64,000 nucleotides of DNA from the NCBI GenBank assembly GCA_964006375.1, contig OZ023268.1, positions 81,968,835 through 82,032,834 on the forward strand. The letters run 5' to 3'. The notes under the pieces are model-generated. The model worked only from the letters and a program-made list of their open reading frames with translations, had not been told where the DNA came from and did not search any database. Both the position numbers and the translations under genes were made by a program. Below, one piece after another: positions 35,604-48,913 of this stretch; positions within the stretch are counted from its first letter, which is position 1; each line of letters starts with the position of its first letter. This stretch comes from Tillus elongatus. Lineage: Eukaryota; Arthropoda; Insecta; Coleoptera; Cleridae.

Positions 35604-36884
35604 ATTCTATCTCAGTGTCAGGCCAAAATTATAGTGGTAGAAATTTCAACAGTTAGTGGCGATATTTGGCAGTAAACGCGCACATTTGAAAAATTCTTTC
35701 CAAAGTATTACCATCGATATCTCTCTATTATCAAAAAAATCTTGCGTTTTCCTTTTGAGAAAAATGCCCAAAACTCAATTTTCTATGAAGCTAAAGAACT
35801 AGATTTTGTTATATCTGTAGATAGTGTAAGTCTCTTTAAAAGAAACTTTTATTACAAATTTCATTAAAATTATACAGAAGATTTCCAGAAGGAAACTTAT
35901 TCATATTTAGAAAAGTAAAGTAGCTGCCAAATTATAAACGTATTAATTATTTTTCTTTATTAATCGCCAGTATGATTTCGTTTAAGTCAACCTAATCAAA
36001 CTGGTTTTTTCAATATCAACAATAACACAACTAGAATTTCAAAGGTGACAAACTTATATAGTCGTTTTAAAGAAAAATGGGGTCTTGTTCAAAACTTATG
36101 AAATCTGTGCACTATTGTTTATCCAAATGTAAAAATAAAGCATAAAAAAACATACATTCATCGAGCTGGATTCCATCGCGTAACCTTCTGCTTATGAGGC
36201 AGGCGCGACGCCTCTCAGTCATCTAGGCATACGTCAACTAATTTTCGTTTACATAATACATTATATCGGCTTCATGCCCGGGATATTATATTCAAAGTAT
36301 ACGTAACAATTAATTACAGAATTAGTAGCATTACCATTGAAACACATACGACTGTTTCGGTCTTATATGGCAATTTATGTTTAAGTTTAAAAATAAAAGA
36401 AACTATTTTAGAATCATTTTTACAGACTTGGCTTGATTTTGTTTACATTTCTACTATATTATGCGACAGAATAATATATCTATGCTGCGCTAAAACTGTA
36501 TTTGAGGCCGTTCACAAAGCTACAAATATAGTGTCTTTTAATAATTGATTGAATCCCCCGTTAAATAACAATCACTTGGCAGATTTTTAATTTCATGTCG
36601 TCTGTCATTTTCCATAATTGCGGCGGAGATTTCACGATTGTTGGTTCGGGTAGTATGTTTTATGCCTGGTATATATTTAGTTCGGTTACCGTTGATGTAT
36701 GGTTCATACCTGTTGTATGAATCAATCTATGCGTGGCAGGTAACTACTCTGTTTGTCAGGCATTGGATTTTAACCACTAAGTCGTCTCAACGCATGTCTT
36801 TGGGATTTTATTTTTAATTTGGAAAAAACTCTAAATATTGTGTACCAAATTACTTAAAATTCACAACTTAGGTTTATTTGCACT
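35604..36884. other. Unassigned sequence with tRNA-like segments
   Basis: Mostly unassigned AT-rich DNA. Apart from the tRNA-like segment at 36165-36238, a second weak A-box-like sequence (ACTTAGTGGTTAAAATCC on the minus strand, about 36770) was seen. Confidence 0.35.
36165..36238 (-). tRNA. tRNA-like pseudogene or SINE head (anticodon CAT-like)
   Basis: On the minus strand: TAGATGACTGAGAGG resembles an A box, CTGC-CTCATAA-GCAG is a proper anticodon stem and loop with CAT, and AAGGTTACGCG leads to GATGGAATCC, a damaged B box. The acceptor arms do not pair. A working tRNA is unlikely; a tRNA-Met-derived SINE head is the likelier source. Confidence 0.4.
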
Positions 36885-37121
36885 ATTTCTAGCCACATGT
36901 AAAGTCTCATTCCAATTACTCTGATACTTGCAAAAATATTGCGTTTTCGAAAAGTTTTCCCCGATTTTCCACCGGAAAAACTTGAGCATAAAGGCTGATT
37001 AACGAACTCGACCTCGATTTTCGCCCAAACAAGATTTTTGCCAAGTTTGATTGAAATCAGTTTAGTATTTTTTGAGTGATCGCTCGGACACATAGATATA
37101 CATATACATATATACATATAC

Positions 37122-37203
<82 letters not shown>

Positions 37204-37480
37204 AGACCTTGGTTTTGGGATCTAGAAACCCAAATTCGCACTCGTCTGAAGAATTTTTTTCAAAGCTTTTCATCGTGACCTCTCTATTAGCGAATTTTTC
37301 TTAATGAAAATTCGGTAAGAAGCTACGGTAATCAAATTTGGTACACAAGTTTATGACATTAAAAGGAAACTATATACCAATATTTAGATTTCAATGTTAC
37401 GGGAGAAAAAGTTCTAAAAAATATTTGGTGCCAGATCATTTCTATGAAAATTCACCACCATAACGAACTTGCTGCGTCCC
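36885..37480 (-). mobile_element. Rep-1 variant copy 12 (empty-site counterpart of the MLE-B1 locus)
   Basis: Middle module with TTGAAATCAGTTTAGTATTT and GATCGCTCGGACACATAG, (TA)n, then ACAGACCTTGGTTTTGGG and a head hairpin near 37290-37320. The modules are those on either side of MLE-B1, here with an uninterrupted array. A short-form tail in plus orientation follows to 37480. Confidence 0.82.
37094..37200. repeat. (CATA)n grading into (TA)n
   Basis: Impure CATATA units to 37134, pure TA units 37135-37200. Confidence 0.95.
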
Positions 37481-38289
37481 CACTTTTATCAATATTAGTT
37501 GGTCCAACCGTAAAGTTTATATTATCATAGTGTTTTCTCTTTGAAACCCTTTTCAGGTCTATTATTTTAGTGTTTTTCTGGTCTAAGCCTGTTTTATTAA
37601 TAATTAGCTTCTCATTCCGTAATGCGTGCATTTATTACATAATATGTGGTGTATTGTTTTAAAATTATCGTTTTTGTTTCTGTATATTAAACACTGCTTG
37701 GCCGGAGGTATCCGGTCATTTGATCCGACGCGGACGGCATCTGTTATAGAGTTACCAAACTTGTGATGGCTCAGCTCAGTGACAATACAGTTGCACTTGT
37801 ACTGATTTTGTCTCGGGCAACGGTAGAAAACGTATTCTGTGTACATTTAATAAAAACATAATTTTAAAAAAAACTAGAAGGGCTACATACTTAGATTTTA
37901 TTGCAATCGAATCTTTACATGTTCCTGCAGGTAATGAATAGTGTAAGTCATCTCTTTTGGAACATATTCGTATATATAATCTTATCTAAATCATTGGAAT
38001 ATTTAACTGAATTTCAATTAATTATAACTAATAACACTAAACATTTTTTGAGATTTGCAAACATTCATCACCACTTGTGGTTTGTCTAGATTATGCACCT
38101 TTTTAAATTGTTCCCGTAGACCTAGTATTTCTTCAGATAATTACAATATAAGGAGGCCTTGTTTTCCTATATTAAAGTGATAGCTAAATGCCACCCTTAA
38201 GCTTAGTAAGCTGACGAAGTTGATAAATTCTTGTGAATTCTTATATCCCGATGGTCTTTTTCTGTAGGGGGTGTTAATGAAAATGCATC
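37481..38289. other. Unassigned sequence
   Basis: GGAGGTATCCGGTC at 37704 is related to 30262-30272. No gene recognised. Confidence 0.35.
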
Positions 38290-38610
38290 AGCCTCAAATA
38301 AGCGCTAACTAGAACCCCTAGAATCCATATACGGGGTCAGTTTCAGTTTTTGTCTGTTTATACATATAGGGTGACGCATTTCTACGGCAAAGCTTAATAT
38401 ATCCGTTATTATACAAGATATGAGAAAAAATTATATACGTTAATTATAGGGTGGCTCAGGCTGCATCTTATAAACCTATTTTGACAATCACAGGGTGGTC
38501 CATAAGTCGCTGGTAATAAACACTTTCTTTTTTTAATAGAACACCCCTTATTGCATTCTTGCATTTTCCATCGAATTATAATGCATGTTTGTAAGAAAAA
38601 AAATCTATAT
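38290..38610 (+). mobile_element. Rep-1 fragment
   Basis: Head fragment (GAACCCCTAGAATCCATATA) joined to the TACGGCAAAGCTTAATATAT and GTCCATAAGTCGCTGG blocks without (TA)n; same join as at 33060-33260. Confidence 0.7.
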
Positions 38611-39684
38611 CGTTCATCGTTTTTGAGTTATTTCAATTATTTTGCAACTTTTCACGTTTTTGGCACATATCACAATCACATATCAAAAATTGTCATAAGG
38701 CGTTGTTAACAATAGATAGCGGTGCCCCATGGATATGATAGAAATCCATTTTTGTGAGATTTTTGTAAAATGTTGGTAATTAATAATAAATGTCGAATTT
38801 TTGTGAAAAATATAATTTAGTGTAACATTACTGAAGGCAATTTCTGTAAAAAAAATCGTGAATTTTTTTAAAAGAGATTGCAAAATTTGTGAATTTTTTT
38901 AAAAGAAATTGCAAGGTTTGAAATTTTTTTTGTTTCAATTTTGGTCATAAAGCTGTTTGTGAATAATTATATCTTGGCAGGTGTGTAAATAGCTTGAAGC
39001 GGTTCGCTGGCCAGTTTTTTCTAAAACTTGTTAAGTTTATTTTCGGAAAATGTTTGTACTTTTTGAAACAAAAAAGCTATTTTAATGAAATATGATACAT
39101 GATACTGCTAACGAAATGTCCTTCTTTTAAAAACAGGACGAAACTAACATTAATTTTTTTTACGAAAATTCGCTACCACTTGCTGCTTCCGGACTTTTTA
39201 TTTAATAACAGACAATCGGCACGAGATTACATATTATTAACCTTATCTGTATGATTAATGACTTTGCATCGGTTAACTTATATGACTACATAATCTAATA
39301 ATGAAGGAGAAAAACCTACACGCTGTATACCTTTTTTTATGGCGTGTCCCTTAGAGCTCACCCCATTAGTATTATTTTTTTCACACCGCTACTGAATAGG
39401 TAACCTATGAGTCTTTAGTGGCTTTTTTCCACATGAATTGGCGCACATTGTTATGTCTTAAAGTTCTACAATGGAGTCACTCAAGGGGCCATTAACAAAA
39501 TTAACACGTCATAAAAAACAGAAGTGAGGTAAAATAGGGGGAAAGGGGTGAATGAATATAGGTCACTATAAACTACATTACAATACACTTAGGTACACAT
39601 AAATAGACGAATATAAAACATACACATACCTAACATGAGTAAGGGCATTACATATGAGGATCATCAAAAATATAATTCAACTTT
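38611..39684. other. Unassigned sequence with a Rep-1 tail fragment
   Basis: Repeated GTGAATTTTTTTAAAAGA segments at 38862-38910; a tail motif remnant on the minus strand near 39175. 39200-39640 shows nothing recognisable. Confidence 0.35.
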
Positions 39685-39785
39685 GAAAGTCCTGACGCAG
39701 CAAGTCCCTCATGGTAGCGATTTTTCATATTTTTTGGGAATTATTGTACTAAATTTTTTTAATATATGGTGCGAACTAAAATATG

Positions 39786-39787
<2 letters not shown>

Positions 39788-39867
<80 letters not shown>
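39788..39867. repeat. (TA)n array, left of MLE-C1
   Basis: About 40 TA units ending at the first base of MLE-C1. A Rep-1 tail motif (ACGCAGCAAGTCCCT) lies 90 bp further left. Confidence 0.97.
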
Positions 39868-39871
<4 letters not shown>

Positions 39872-40160
39872 GGCGCATTGAAAACGAAACAGACCGATTT
39901 GCACCCAGATAATTTTTTTTAAGAAACGCTGAAACACGTCAATTTTAATATTGAGGGGGACATGTTTTGACATAAAACTCAACTTTGTCACATCAACCCT
40001 TTAAGGGTGGTGATAACAACCTTTATATCTTAAATTGGGAACATAGGTCGAGTGTTACATCATTTGAAAGCTCTTTCTTTTCTGAATTCTGCACATAATT
40101 ATTTTTTTTGAAGTTTTATTAACTCGTTTAAGAATTATTCACAGTTGAAAATGCAAAAAC

Positions 40161-40266
40161 GCATTTCACTCATTCCGATAAGAAATGTGCTGATAGTCAA
40201 TGTTTTGTTGGTTTATAAACAAAAAATTGACTATCAGAAGATTTCTTATCGGAATGAGAGAAATGC
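40161..40266. repeat. Subterminal hairpin of MLE-C1
   Basis: Arms 40161-40200 and 40227-40266 pair with about four mismatches over 40 bp around a 26-base loop. The arm contains CATTCCGATAAGAAATG. It lies between the left inverted repeat and the transposase start; MLE-C2 has it too. Confidence 0.92.
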
Positions 40267-40331
40267 GGTGTATTATTTCAGTTTATCGGTCGGTTTGATA
40301 CTCGATAGTACTACCGAAAATTAATTTCACA

Positions 40332-41409
40332 ATGGTGTATTCTGTAGAAGAAAAAGTTGAACTAATTACTCTTATTTTCAAAAACGATGACTGTGCCAAC
40401 CGTACCGCATATTTGTTTAATGAACGAGATCCGAATAGACATGTTAACAGAAAATACATTTTGGAGTTAGTTGCAAAGTTTCCACAAAGTGGTTCAGTAG
40501 CCAACAAAAAACGGGATCCTGAACGTGAATTTCCGGTAAGAAATGAGACTACTGAGATTGAAGTTTTAGGACAAATTGCTGCAGACCCAACTTTGAGCAC
40601 GATAAAATTGGCCACTGTTTTAAACATCAAAAGAAGAACTATTCAGCGAATATTGAAGCATCATAAATTTCACCCGTATAAAATTCATCTTGTACAACAA
40701 CTGAATGAAGATGATTTTGATCGGCGGCTGGAGTTTTGCGAAGTTATGACTGCACGAATAGCTGATAACTGGAACTTTCTGTTCAATATCTGTTTTTCAG
40801 ACGAGTGTATGTTTTTATTAAACTCTACAGTCAATCGTCATAATTATCGTTATTGGGCAGATAATAATCCAAGAAATTTTCACGGAGTCCACACTCTAAC
40901 TCGACAGAAATTGAATGTCTGGACTATCATTTTTGAAGACCGTTTAATCGGACCAATTTTTCTTGATGGCAATTTGAGTGGCGAAACGTATTTGGAGTTA
41001 CTAGAAGATATCGTTTACCCTCTACTAATTGGCATTGTTGAAAATTATGATCGCTGTCAAGAAAATCAATTAGTGTTTCAACAAGATGGAGCTCCTTCGC
41101 ATTTTTCACAACGTGTTAGGGAGTTTTTGAACAGAGTTTTCAGAGCAATGGATTGGGCGTAGAGGCGCTATTGAGTGGCCCCCTAGATCACCGGATTTAA
41201 CTCCTTTAGACTTCTTTCTATGGGGCCATTTAAAGAGTAGAATTTTCGCAACAGAACCGGAGTCTCTGGAAGAATTACGACGACGCATTGTTGAAGAATG
41301 CCGTCTAATAACTCCACAAATGCTCCAGAATGTCAGAGCTTATTTTCAACAAAATTTGTACTTTTGTATGGAAGCTGGTGGTCAACAATTTGAACACTTA
41401 CTTAACTGA
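40332..41409 (+). pseudogene. MLE-C1 transposase with one frameshift
   Basis: From ATG the frame reads a first helix-turn-helix (EEKVELITLIFKNDDCANRT), a second (TIKLATVLNIKRRTIQRILK), then NICFSDECMF with Asp157, KLNVW, and VFQQDGAPSHF with Asp252. Near 41145 two bases are missing (GTTTTCAGAGCAATGG), so the frame ends at 41162. In the shifted frame the protein continues WIGRRGAIEWPPRSPDLTPL, with the third Asp before FFLWG, and ends GGQQFEHLLN at 41409. Spacing would be 41 residues. The same two-base loss is present in MLE-C2. The rest of the sequence is well kept. Confidence 0.92.
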
Positions 41410-41800
41410 ATAAACATTTTTGAACGTTTGGTTTTGTTTTTTAGTTTTTTTAACGAAAAATTGACTAATTAGTGCATTTCCTATCACAATGAATGTAATA
41501 CGTTCTTGCAACTCCAACTGTGAATAATTTTTAAAGGAGTTGATAAAACTTCAAAAAAATTAGTGTGCTGAATTCAGAAAGGAAAGAGCTTTTAAATGAT
41601 CTAACACTCGACCCATGTTCCCTATTTAAAATATAAGGGTTGTTATCACCACCCTTAAGGGGTTGATGTGACAAAGTTCAGTTTTATGTCAAAACATGTC
41701 CCCCTTAATATTAAAATTGATAAATTGACGTGTTTCAGCGTTTCTGAAGGAAAAAATTATCTGGATGCAAATCGGTCTGTTTCGTTTTCAATGCGCCACC

Positions 41801-41803
<3 letters not shown>

Positions 41804-41873
<70 letters not shown>
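41804..41873. repeat. (TA)n array between MLE-C1 and the Tc1 relic
   Basis: About 35 TA units shared by both elements as flank. Confidence 0.97.
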
Positions 41874-41874
<1 letters not shown>

Positions 41875-43191
41875 TGACTTTCCAGAAAATCCCAACAACC
41901 AGTAGAGTTGATCAACTTTAATAAAATTTATACATAATGTGTGTTTAATTAAACTTAAAAAAATGTTATTTAATGATGAATGGGTCCGACGTGGGTTCGT
42001 ATGCATTCGATAACTCTTCGAGGCATGTTTGAAATTAAATGAGTTATGGTAGCCTAAGGAATGTCATCCAAGGCTTCTTAAATTTGATGACGAAGGTCAA
42101 CTAGGTTATTTGGTGGTTGGGGTAAATTACCCAGTCGATTGCCAATTATTTAATCCCACACGTATTCGACTGGTAACAAGTCTAGGGAGCGAGAAGGCCA
42201 TGGAAGCAAGGTCACGTTATTTCCTTGTACAAACCTTGTAATAACCCTTGCTATATGGGGATGTGCGTTGTCTTGTTACAAAATAAGTTGAATTAACCCT
42301 CGTAGGTGTGGCAGTGAAACAGGCTGCAGTACTTTTCGTATGTAATCATTTTAATTCAAATGTCTATCAATAAAAACTAGAGGTGACCTGCTACCGTATG
42401 TTATCGACCCATACCACCACCCCCGTGTAACGGCCATATTATGCCGTTCCAGCGCAAATTCTAAGTTTCTGCTTCCTCCACGTAATCATCTTACTCTTCT
42501 GCGACCATCGTGTAGCCACAGACAGAATGGGACTCGTCAGAATATACAACACGATTTCATTGACCAACCCAATTTGATCTGCCGTTACACCACTCAACCC
42601 CAGCAGCACGATGCCGAGATGTCAGCGAGTGACATACAAATGGTCTATACTAACGAAGTTCTTGTAAAACTCCCAACCAAGCATTTCCAATCGACCATGT
42701 TGTGGAAACTCTGTCTTGTAAAGCCGCAATCCTCAAATCACGATCTTCCCGTGCTGAAGTTGTTGGAGTTCGCCCGGATCCATGACGACGGTTATGGATT
42801 CCTTCTTCAGACCACCTAGAGCAACACTGAACACTGGTGGCACACTGCGTCCTATGCGGTCGGATATCTGTCCGATTGAAAAATCGGCTTCCCGCATACC
42901 AACAACGCGACCCCTTTCGAATTCACTTAAGTGATTGTAATTGTTACGTTAACGGCACCTAAGCATAATGACTTAATAAATTGAGCACGAATCGCTATGA
43001 AATATTGCTTCAAACTAAAGAAAACGCAAATATAAACAGATAATTTTTTGATAAAACAAAATTTAAAAAATGTGCTTCTGTTAAATTTTTTGTCCATATT
43101 GATTTCGTATCAGAGACAAAATAGAATAGTATAGAAAATGTCATTGAAATGGTCGACTCTTACTGGGTATTCGGATTTTTTGGAAAGTCAG
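41874..43191 (-). mobile_element. Tc1-like element, degenerate
   Basis: Ends CTGACTTTCC and GGAAAGTCAG with TA on both sides; inverted repeats are about 100 bp with some mismatches. Total 1318 bp, near the usual 1.3-1.6 kb for this group. The gene is on the minus strand. Confidence 0.88.
42000..42935 (-). pseudogene. Tc1-like (DD34E-type) transposase relic
   Basis: On the minus strand: FERGRVVGMREADFSIGQIS with DRIGRSV (N-terminal helix-turn-helix, about 42935-42860), then SDESHSVCGYTMV (first catalytic Asp), LPVEYVWD with the catalytic Glu (about 42155), RLGNLPQPPNNL and SNMPRRVIECI near the end (about 42030). Stops and frameshifts are frequent, so it is far older than MLE-C1 next to it. 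The Glu in the third position separates it from the DD41D elements of the window. Confidence 0.85.
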
Positions 43192-43383
43192 TATATTTTT
43201 ATTATCTTAAAGGCTTACTGTTGATTTTGTGAACACATAAATTAAAATAGGGGTTAGCAATGCAAGTCAGGTATTAAAAATTTTGCTTGCACAAAAAATG
43301 TTTTGTATAATACAATTGTTCATATGCACCATTTATTTTTATTTTTATTTTTTTATATAGATTTTTTCACTGCTAAACTATAC
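43192..43383. other. Unassigned AT-rich sequence
   Basis: No feature seen. Confidence 0.4.
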
Positions 43384-44440
43384 ACAGTGTTCGGAAATGA
43401 CGAGGGAAAAACTCGAGAGGTGATTCTACTGGAATAATTAATTAATGCCACAAGTTCCTATATTTGTTTTGAACACTCAAAAATAGCGGAGTTACAGGCT
43501 CTTGATTTTTGTGTTATTCCAATCAATTTTCTTTAATGACTTTCTCGTTAGTGAATTGATACGCTCGTAGCTAATGTAATTTTGTATTTTTGACTCATAA
43601 CTTTTTTGCTAGATTTATTTTAATTTGACAGCACGATATTGAAGAAAAAGAAGAAATCTGCAAAAAAGTACCCCTTGTTGCTATGCAATAAAATAAACCG
43701 TTTTCGAAATAAACGCTTTTAAAAATTTTCTCGCGATGAATCGATAGAAAATCATGTTTTCACATTTTCAACATTTACAAAGCGTGCTTAGGAAACATTT
43801 GGCGTAGTTGCCGCGGAAATAGGTTTATGTGAAATTTATTTTGATATATAATAATTTCATAGTTTTCATTATGTAATAGTTGAAATTAGTTATAAGGTGA
43901 ATAATAATAGTTATTCTAAAGTGGCATGCATGATGAAGGTCTCTATCCTGCTGAAATGCCGACTGGTCTTCAAGATAATGCTCATCATTCTCGATAATAT
44001 CAGTCAATATTGCATCAATGGTGTTTTCCAACGACTCCAAGTACATATTTCCAGTCAAATGACCAGGTAAGAAAAAAGGCCCACAATATGGTCACCTAAA
44101 ATTCCAGCCCAAACATTGAGTTTTTCTGGGTGACGTGAAATAATCTGAAATTAGAATCGGCCCAATAGCGACAATTATAACGATTCACGGTGCAGTTTAG
44201 GAAAAACGAACACTCATCCAACAAGTAGGTATTAAAAAGAAAATTCAGTTCATTCACCACTCGTTCACTTTAGTTCGTGTGCAAGATGGAATTTGTATGG
44301 GTGGAATTTATGATGCTTCAAAATGTTTTGAATGGTAGTTCGCCCAAGACCAGATTCACTTGCCAGTTGCCTTTTACTCGTCCTGGGATTCAAAGCAACA
44401 TGACTATATTTTTTAAAGACCTGACGATCGTTTCACTAAC
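43384..44440 (-). pseudogene. MLE-I: mariner-like relic
   Basis: A probable element end, TACACAGTGTTCGGAAATGA, lies at 43381. On the minus strand between 44440 and 43925 the fragments FSTYLL, ECSFFLNCTVNR, RYWADSN, KLNVWAGIL, TGNMYLESLENTIDAI and FQQDRDLHHA can be read in changing frames. The order and wording match MLE-C transposase (FLLNSTVNRHNYRYWAD, YLELLEDIV, FQQDGAPSH). GAP is RDL here and the third catalytic region is missing. The opposite end was not identified. Confidence 0.72.
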
Positions 44441-44668
44441 AAAGTTAGCGTCATCAGAGGATGAAAAATTCTAACTACTCACCACTAACATCACCTCTTA
44501 TACTCAGTGTACTTATCAGTGCTCATCACAGGTTCCAATCTTCACTTACAGATAAAACAATCAACAAAATACGACGACGTTTATAATTTATAGCAAATTA
44601 AAGAGAACCCTTTCTCATCTCTATGTGTCAATTTCTCAGAACCCAAGGATTCGAATTTAAAAAAAAAT

Positions 44669-45776
44669 TCGGGACGCAGCAAGTGCGTTATGGTAGTGAA
44701 TTTTCATAAAAATCTTTTTAATAACAAATATGTGTGTTTTTTTAAGAAAGCAGGCATCAAATTTGGTTACCAGTATAACCTATATAGTAAAAACAATGTG
44801 CCATGTTCCATTAAAATAACTTTATTGTGTGAAAATGTACAAAAATTTGCAAAAGTAAACTTAAAATGTTCCCGAAAAAACACGTTTCTTGGTCAACCTT
44901 ATAGGTTAATAGCAAACTGAGCTGTTCAAATATGAAACATTTGATCAAAATTCGCTACTATAACGGACTTGCTGCGTCCAGAATTTATTTTCTTACAAAT
45001 ATGCATTATATTTCGATGGAAAATGCAAAAATGCAATAACATAAGGCGTGTTTGATTAAAAAAAGGAAATTTGTATCACCAACGACTTATGGGCCACCCT
45101 GTCATTGCAGAAATATTATTTTAAGATGTAGCTCAAGACACCCTATAATTAATATATACAAATTTTCTATCTTATATAATAACGGATATATTGAACTTAA
45201 TTAATTTTTTACGAAAATTCGACAAAAATTATATACCATTAAATGATAAACTCTATAGCTAAGGCTACTCCAAGCATCAGAGAAAGGGTCTATTTGAAAT
45301 GAATTTTCTGGAAATATTTTAGTAAAATGAAGGACTATGACGGTTGAAACTAAGACTTTAGGGTTTGTAAAGCATCCTTCTTGAGACCTTTTATTTCTAT
45401 AGCCCGTATTAGATTTAACTTATTTGCCTAAATGTTGCCAATTTTGACATTTTAAATCGCCACTTTGACGTTTTGAGGAAAACCCCAATTTATTTATTTT
45501 TAAATGCCTATAACTTTTTTGTTTTTTGACCTACATAGCTAAATTTTGGTAGGTAACTTATCTATAAGGATGTTAACCTGCGTACCGAATTTGGTTGCCC
45601 TTACTTTGTTAATTCCGGAGATATAAATTTTTTTCGAAAGAAAACACAAAATTTTCCGGGAAAATCTGGACAAATTTTCCTGACTAACGAACTCATCCAA
45701 GCCATTTGCAAAAGGAATTTTTTCACCAAATTTGATCAAAATCGGCCCATTATTTTTTGAGTTATCGGTGTGATAC

Positions 45777-45850
<74 letters not shown>

Positions 45851-45981
45851 ATATAAAAATTGAAACTGACCCCGGATATGTTTTCTGCGGGGCCTAATTA
45901 GCGCTCATTTGAAGAAATTTTTTCAAAATTCAAAAGTCGGGATCTCCTCATTAGTGAATTTTTTTTAAGAAAATTCACTAA
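44669..45981 (-). mobile_element. Rep-1 full-length copy 14
   Basis: Collinear with copy 1 over its whole length: 315-bp unit with tail motif at both ends (44674 and 44963), CACCAACGACTTATGGGCC, AAGGACTATGACGGTTGAAA, middle module, (TA)n at 45783-45847, head hairpin at about 45952-45981. Copies 1 and 14 define the full-length form. Confidence 0.9.
45783..45847. repeat. (TA)n microsatellite in Rep-1 copy 14
   Basis: About 32 TA units. Confidence 0.97.
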
Positions 45982-46199
45982 TAGAACAACATTGAAAAGA
46001 TATTTACACCAGCTCTAAAACGATGTGCTACTCGACCCCCTTGTCATTGGTGTTGCGATGTTGAAAATTCGTTTAAAAATCTTCCTCATTGAAAGCAAAG
46101 TTTAGCTCTTTAAGCGATTTTCAACAAAATCACGATAAGTGCCCTAAAAAGCCCCTTTTGGTAAATTTTTATTTTAAAAAATTAACTAATAGAGGTATC

Positions 46200-46655
<456 letters not shown>

Positions 46656-47498
46656 TCAAGTAGCCACACCGCTCAAATAAACATTATTGTTATTATTAAT
46701 TACAAGGAACATTCGTGCTAAGAACGTTCAAACTTAAAATTAGCATGGAGAAGGCAAATGTAATGAAGATAAATACGAAGAGGACTGCGAAAATGAAGAA
46801 TAATATGCTTGCGACAAATAGGTATTGTTACGATGACAAAACAACATCGCCTTTAGAATGTTATCCGATATAATGTAAATACAAGCTGAAAACATTCCCT
46901 TCCTGTAAATCGAAATAGAAATTTCTTCCCCCAAGTGCGAGTATTATATTTGAAGCGTGATGTGTTTATGACGTAACCTTGTATATTTTACACATGTATA
47001 TTAAGAAAGTAAGTGCAGCTGTTCACGCTGTATTGAAGAGTGTGCAGTCCTTTCATGCAAGTGTTAATGAGAAACCATAAAAAACTTTTTATTTGATCAG
47101 ATGAATCAATGTTCCCACGTTTAAACCGATTGTTGCGATTATTACGGATTATTAAACACGAACTGAAGCTTTTTTTGTTTACTTTCTATTGTTTCTTGTT
47201 TTTTATTTCCTGTGTATTTGTTTTTTGTTAACCGTTCATTATGTTTTTCCATTTTTGGATCGTATATGCATGTATAATTAAACGATTTGGCTACGGCTTA
47301 ATGCAATTCGCACGCCATGTTTTTATTTTTGTTGACTTTCAACTCAAAGTCAAAGCCTTCACAAAGCCTCTTTTTCTTTTATCAACCAAGGTATTTCCTT
47401 AAATCTTTATACCTAGCTCTTAACTTGTATTTTTTTTTTAATAGAGATGTCGCAATAATGAGACTTTCGGGCAATTGTTGGATTGAAATGAGCGGGAA

Positions 47499-47503
<5 letters not shown>
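46656..47503. other. Unassigned sequence
   Basis: No recognised gene or repeat; one of the less repetitive parts of the window. Confidence 0.35.

Positions 47504-47588
<85 letters not shown>
47504..47588. repeat. (TA)n microsatellite
   Basis: About 42 TA units without Rep-1 flanks. Confidence 0.96.
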
Positions 47589-48439
<851 letters not shown>

Positions 48440-48655
48440 ATATGATTATCAATAGTATGTTTATTTAGTATATAGTATATGTATATATAGGATCAAACAA
48501 GCCCCCGATGTTTATTTAAATTTTTCTATTATATTTAGTTAACCGAGTTTAGTGCAGAAGCACGACGTCTGACAACGCTACTATATAAAACCGGCCACGC
48601 TCGCGATTCGAAAAAGGGAAGCGGGGGAGAGGTTTTCCTTTAATACGTCGTTAGT

Positions 48656-48692
48656 CCTTATGGCTCCGAAACAGGAACCGAAACGTCAAATT
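48656..48692 (+). ncRNA. Degenerate hammerhead-like motif
   Basis: TCCTTATGGCTCC, loop, GGAACC, GAAA, ACGT and C. Same type as 20464-20500 with a further decayed core and one mismatch in the stem. Confidence 0.35.
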
Positions 48693-48913
48693 TCAACAAA
48701 TTCTGGAATGTTGAAATATTGACTTCCCTGGTTATTTTGGAGCAAAATTGTATTAGACTTTTTTCAAAAGCATCACATTAGAGTCTATTCCACTATTTGG
48801 TTTATTTGTAACATCCTATATTCGGAAACAAAATCAAATCATATAAACGAAAACAGGAGTTCCATTCAGAAAATCTAGTACTGTAGACAGAGAAAGCTTC
48901 GAGTGTCAAAACT

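Larger units (their letters stand above)
39868..41801 (+). mobile_element. MLE-C1: mariner-like element inside a (TA)n array
   Basis: Starts GGGTGGCGCATTGAAAACG and ends TTTTCAATGCGCCACC; inverted repeats extend about 290 bp inward (39868 to about 40160, and about 41505 to 41801). (TA)n flanks both sides. The last base at the right end is changed (GCCACCG instead of GCCACCC, seen at 49571-49580). Confidence 0.93.

Noticed and set aside
40283..40630. 115-codon open frame on the minus strand, with its like at 54210-54557
   Set aside because: Antisense shadow of the MLE-C transposase start.
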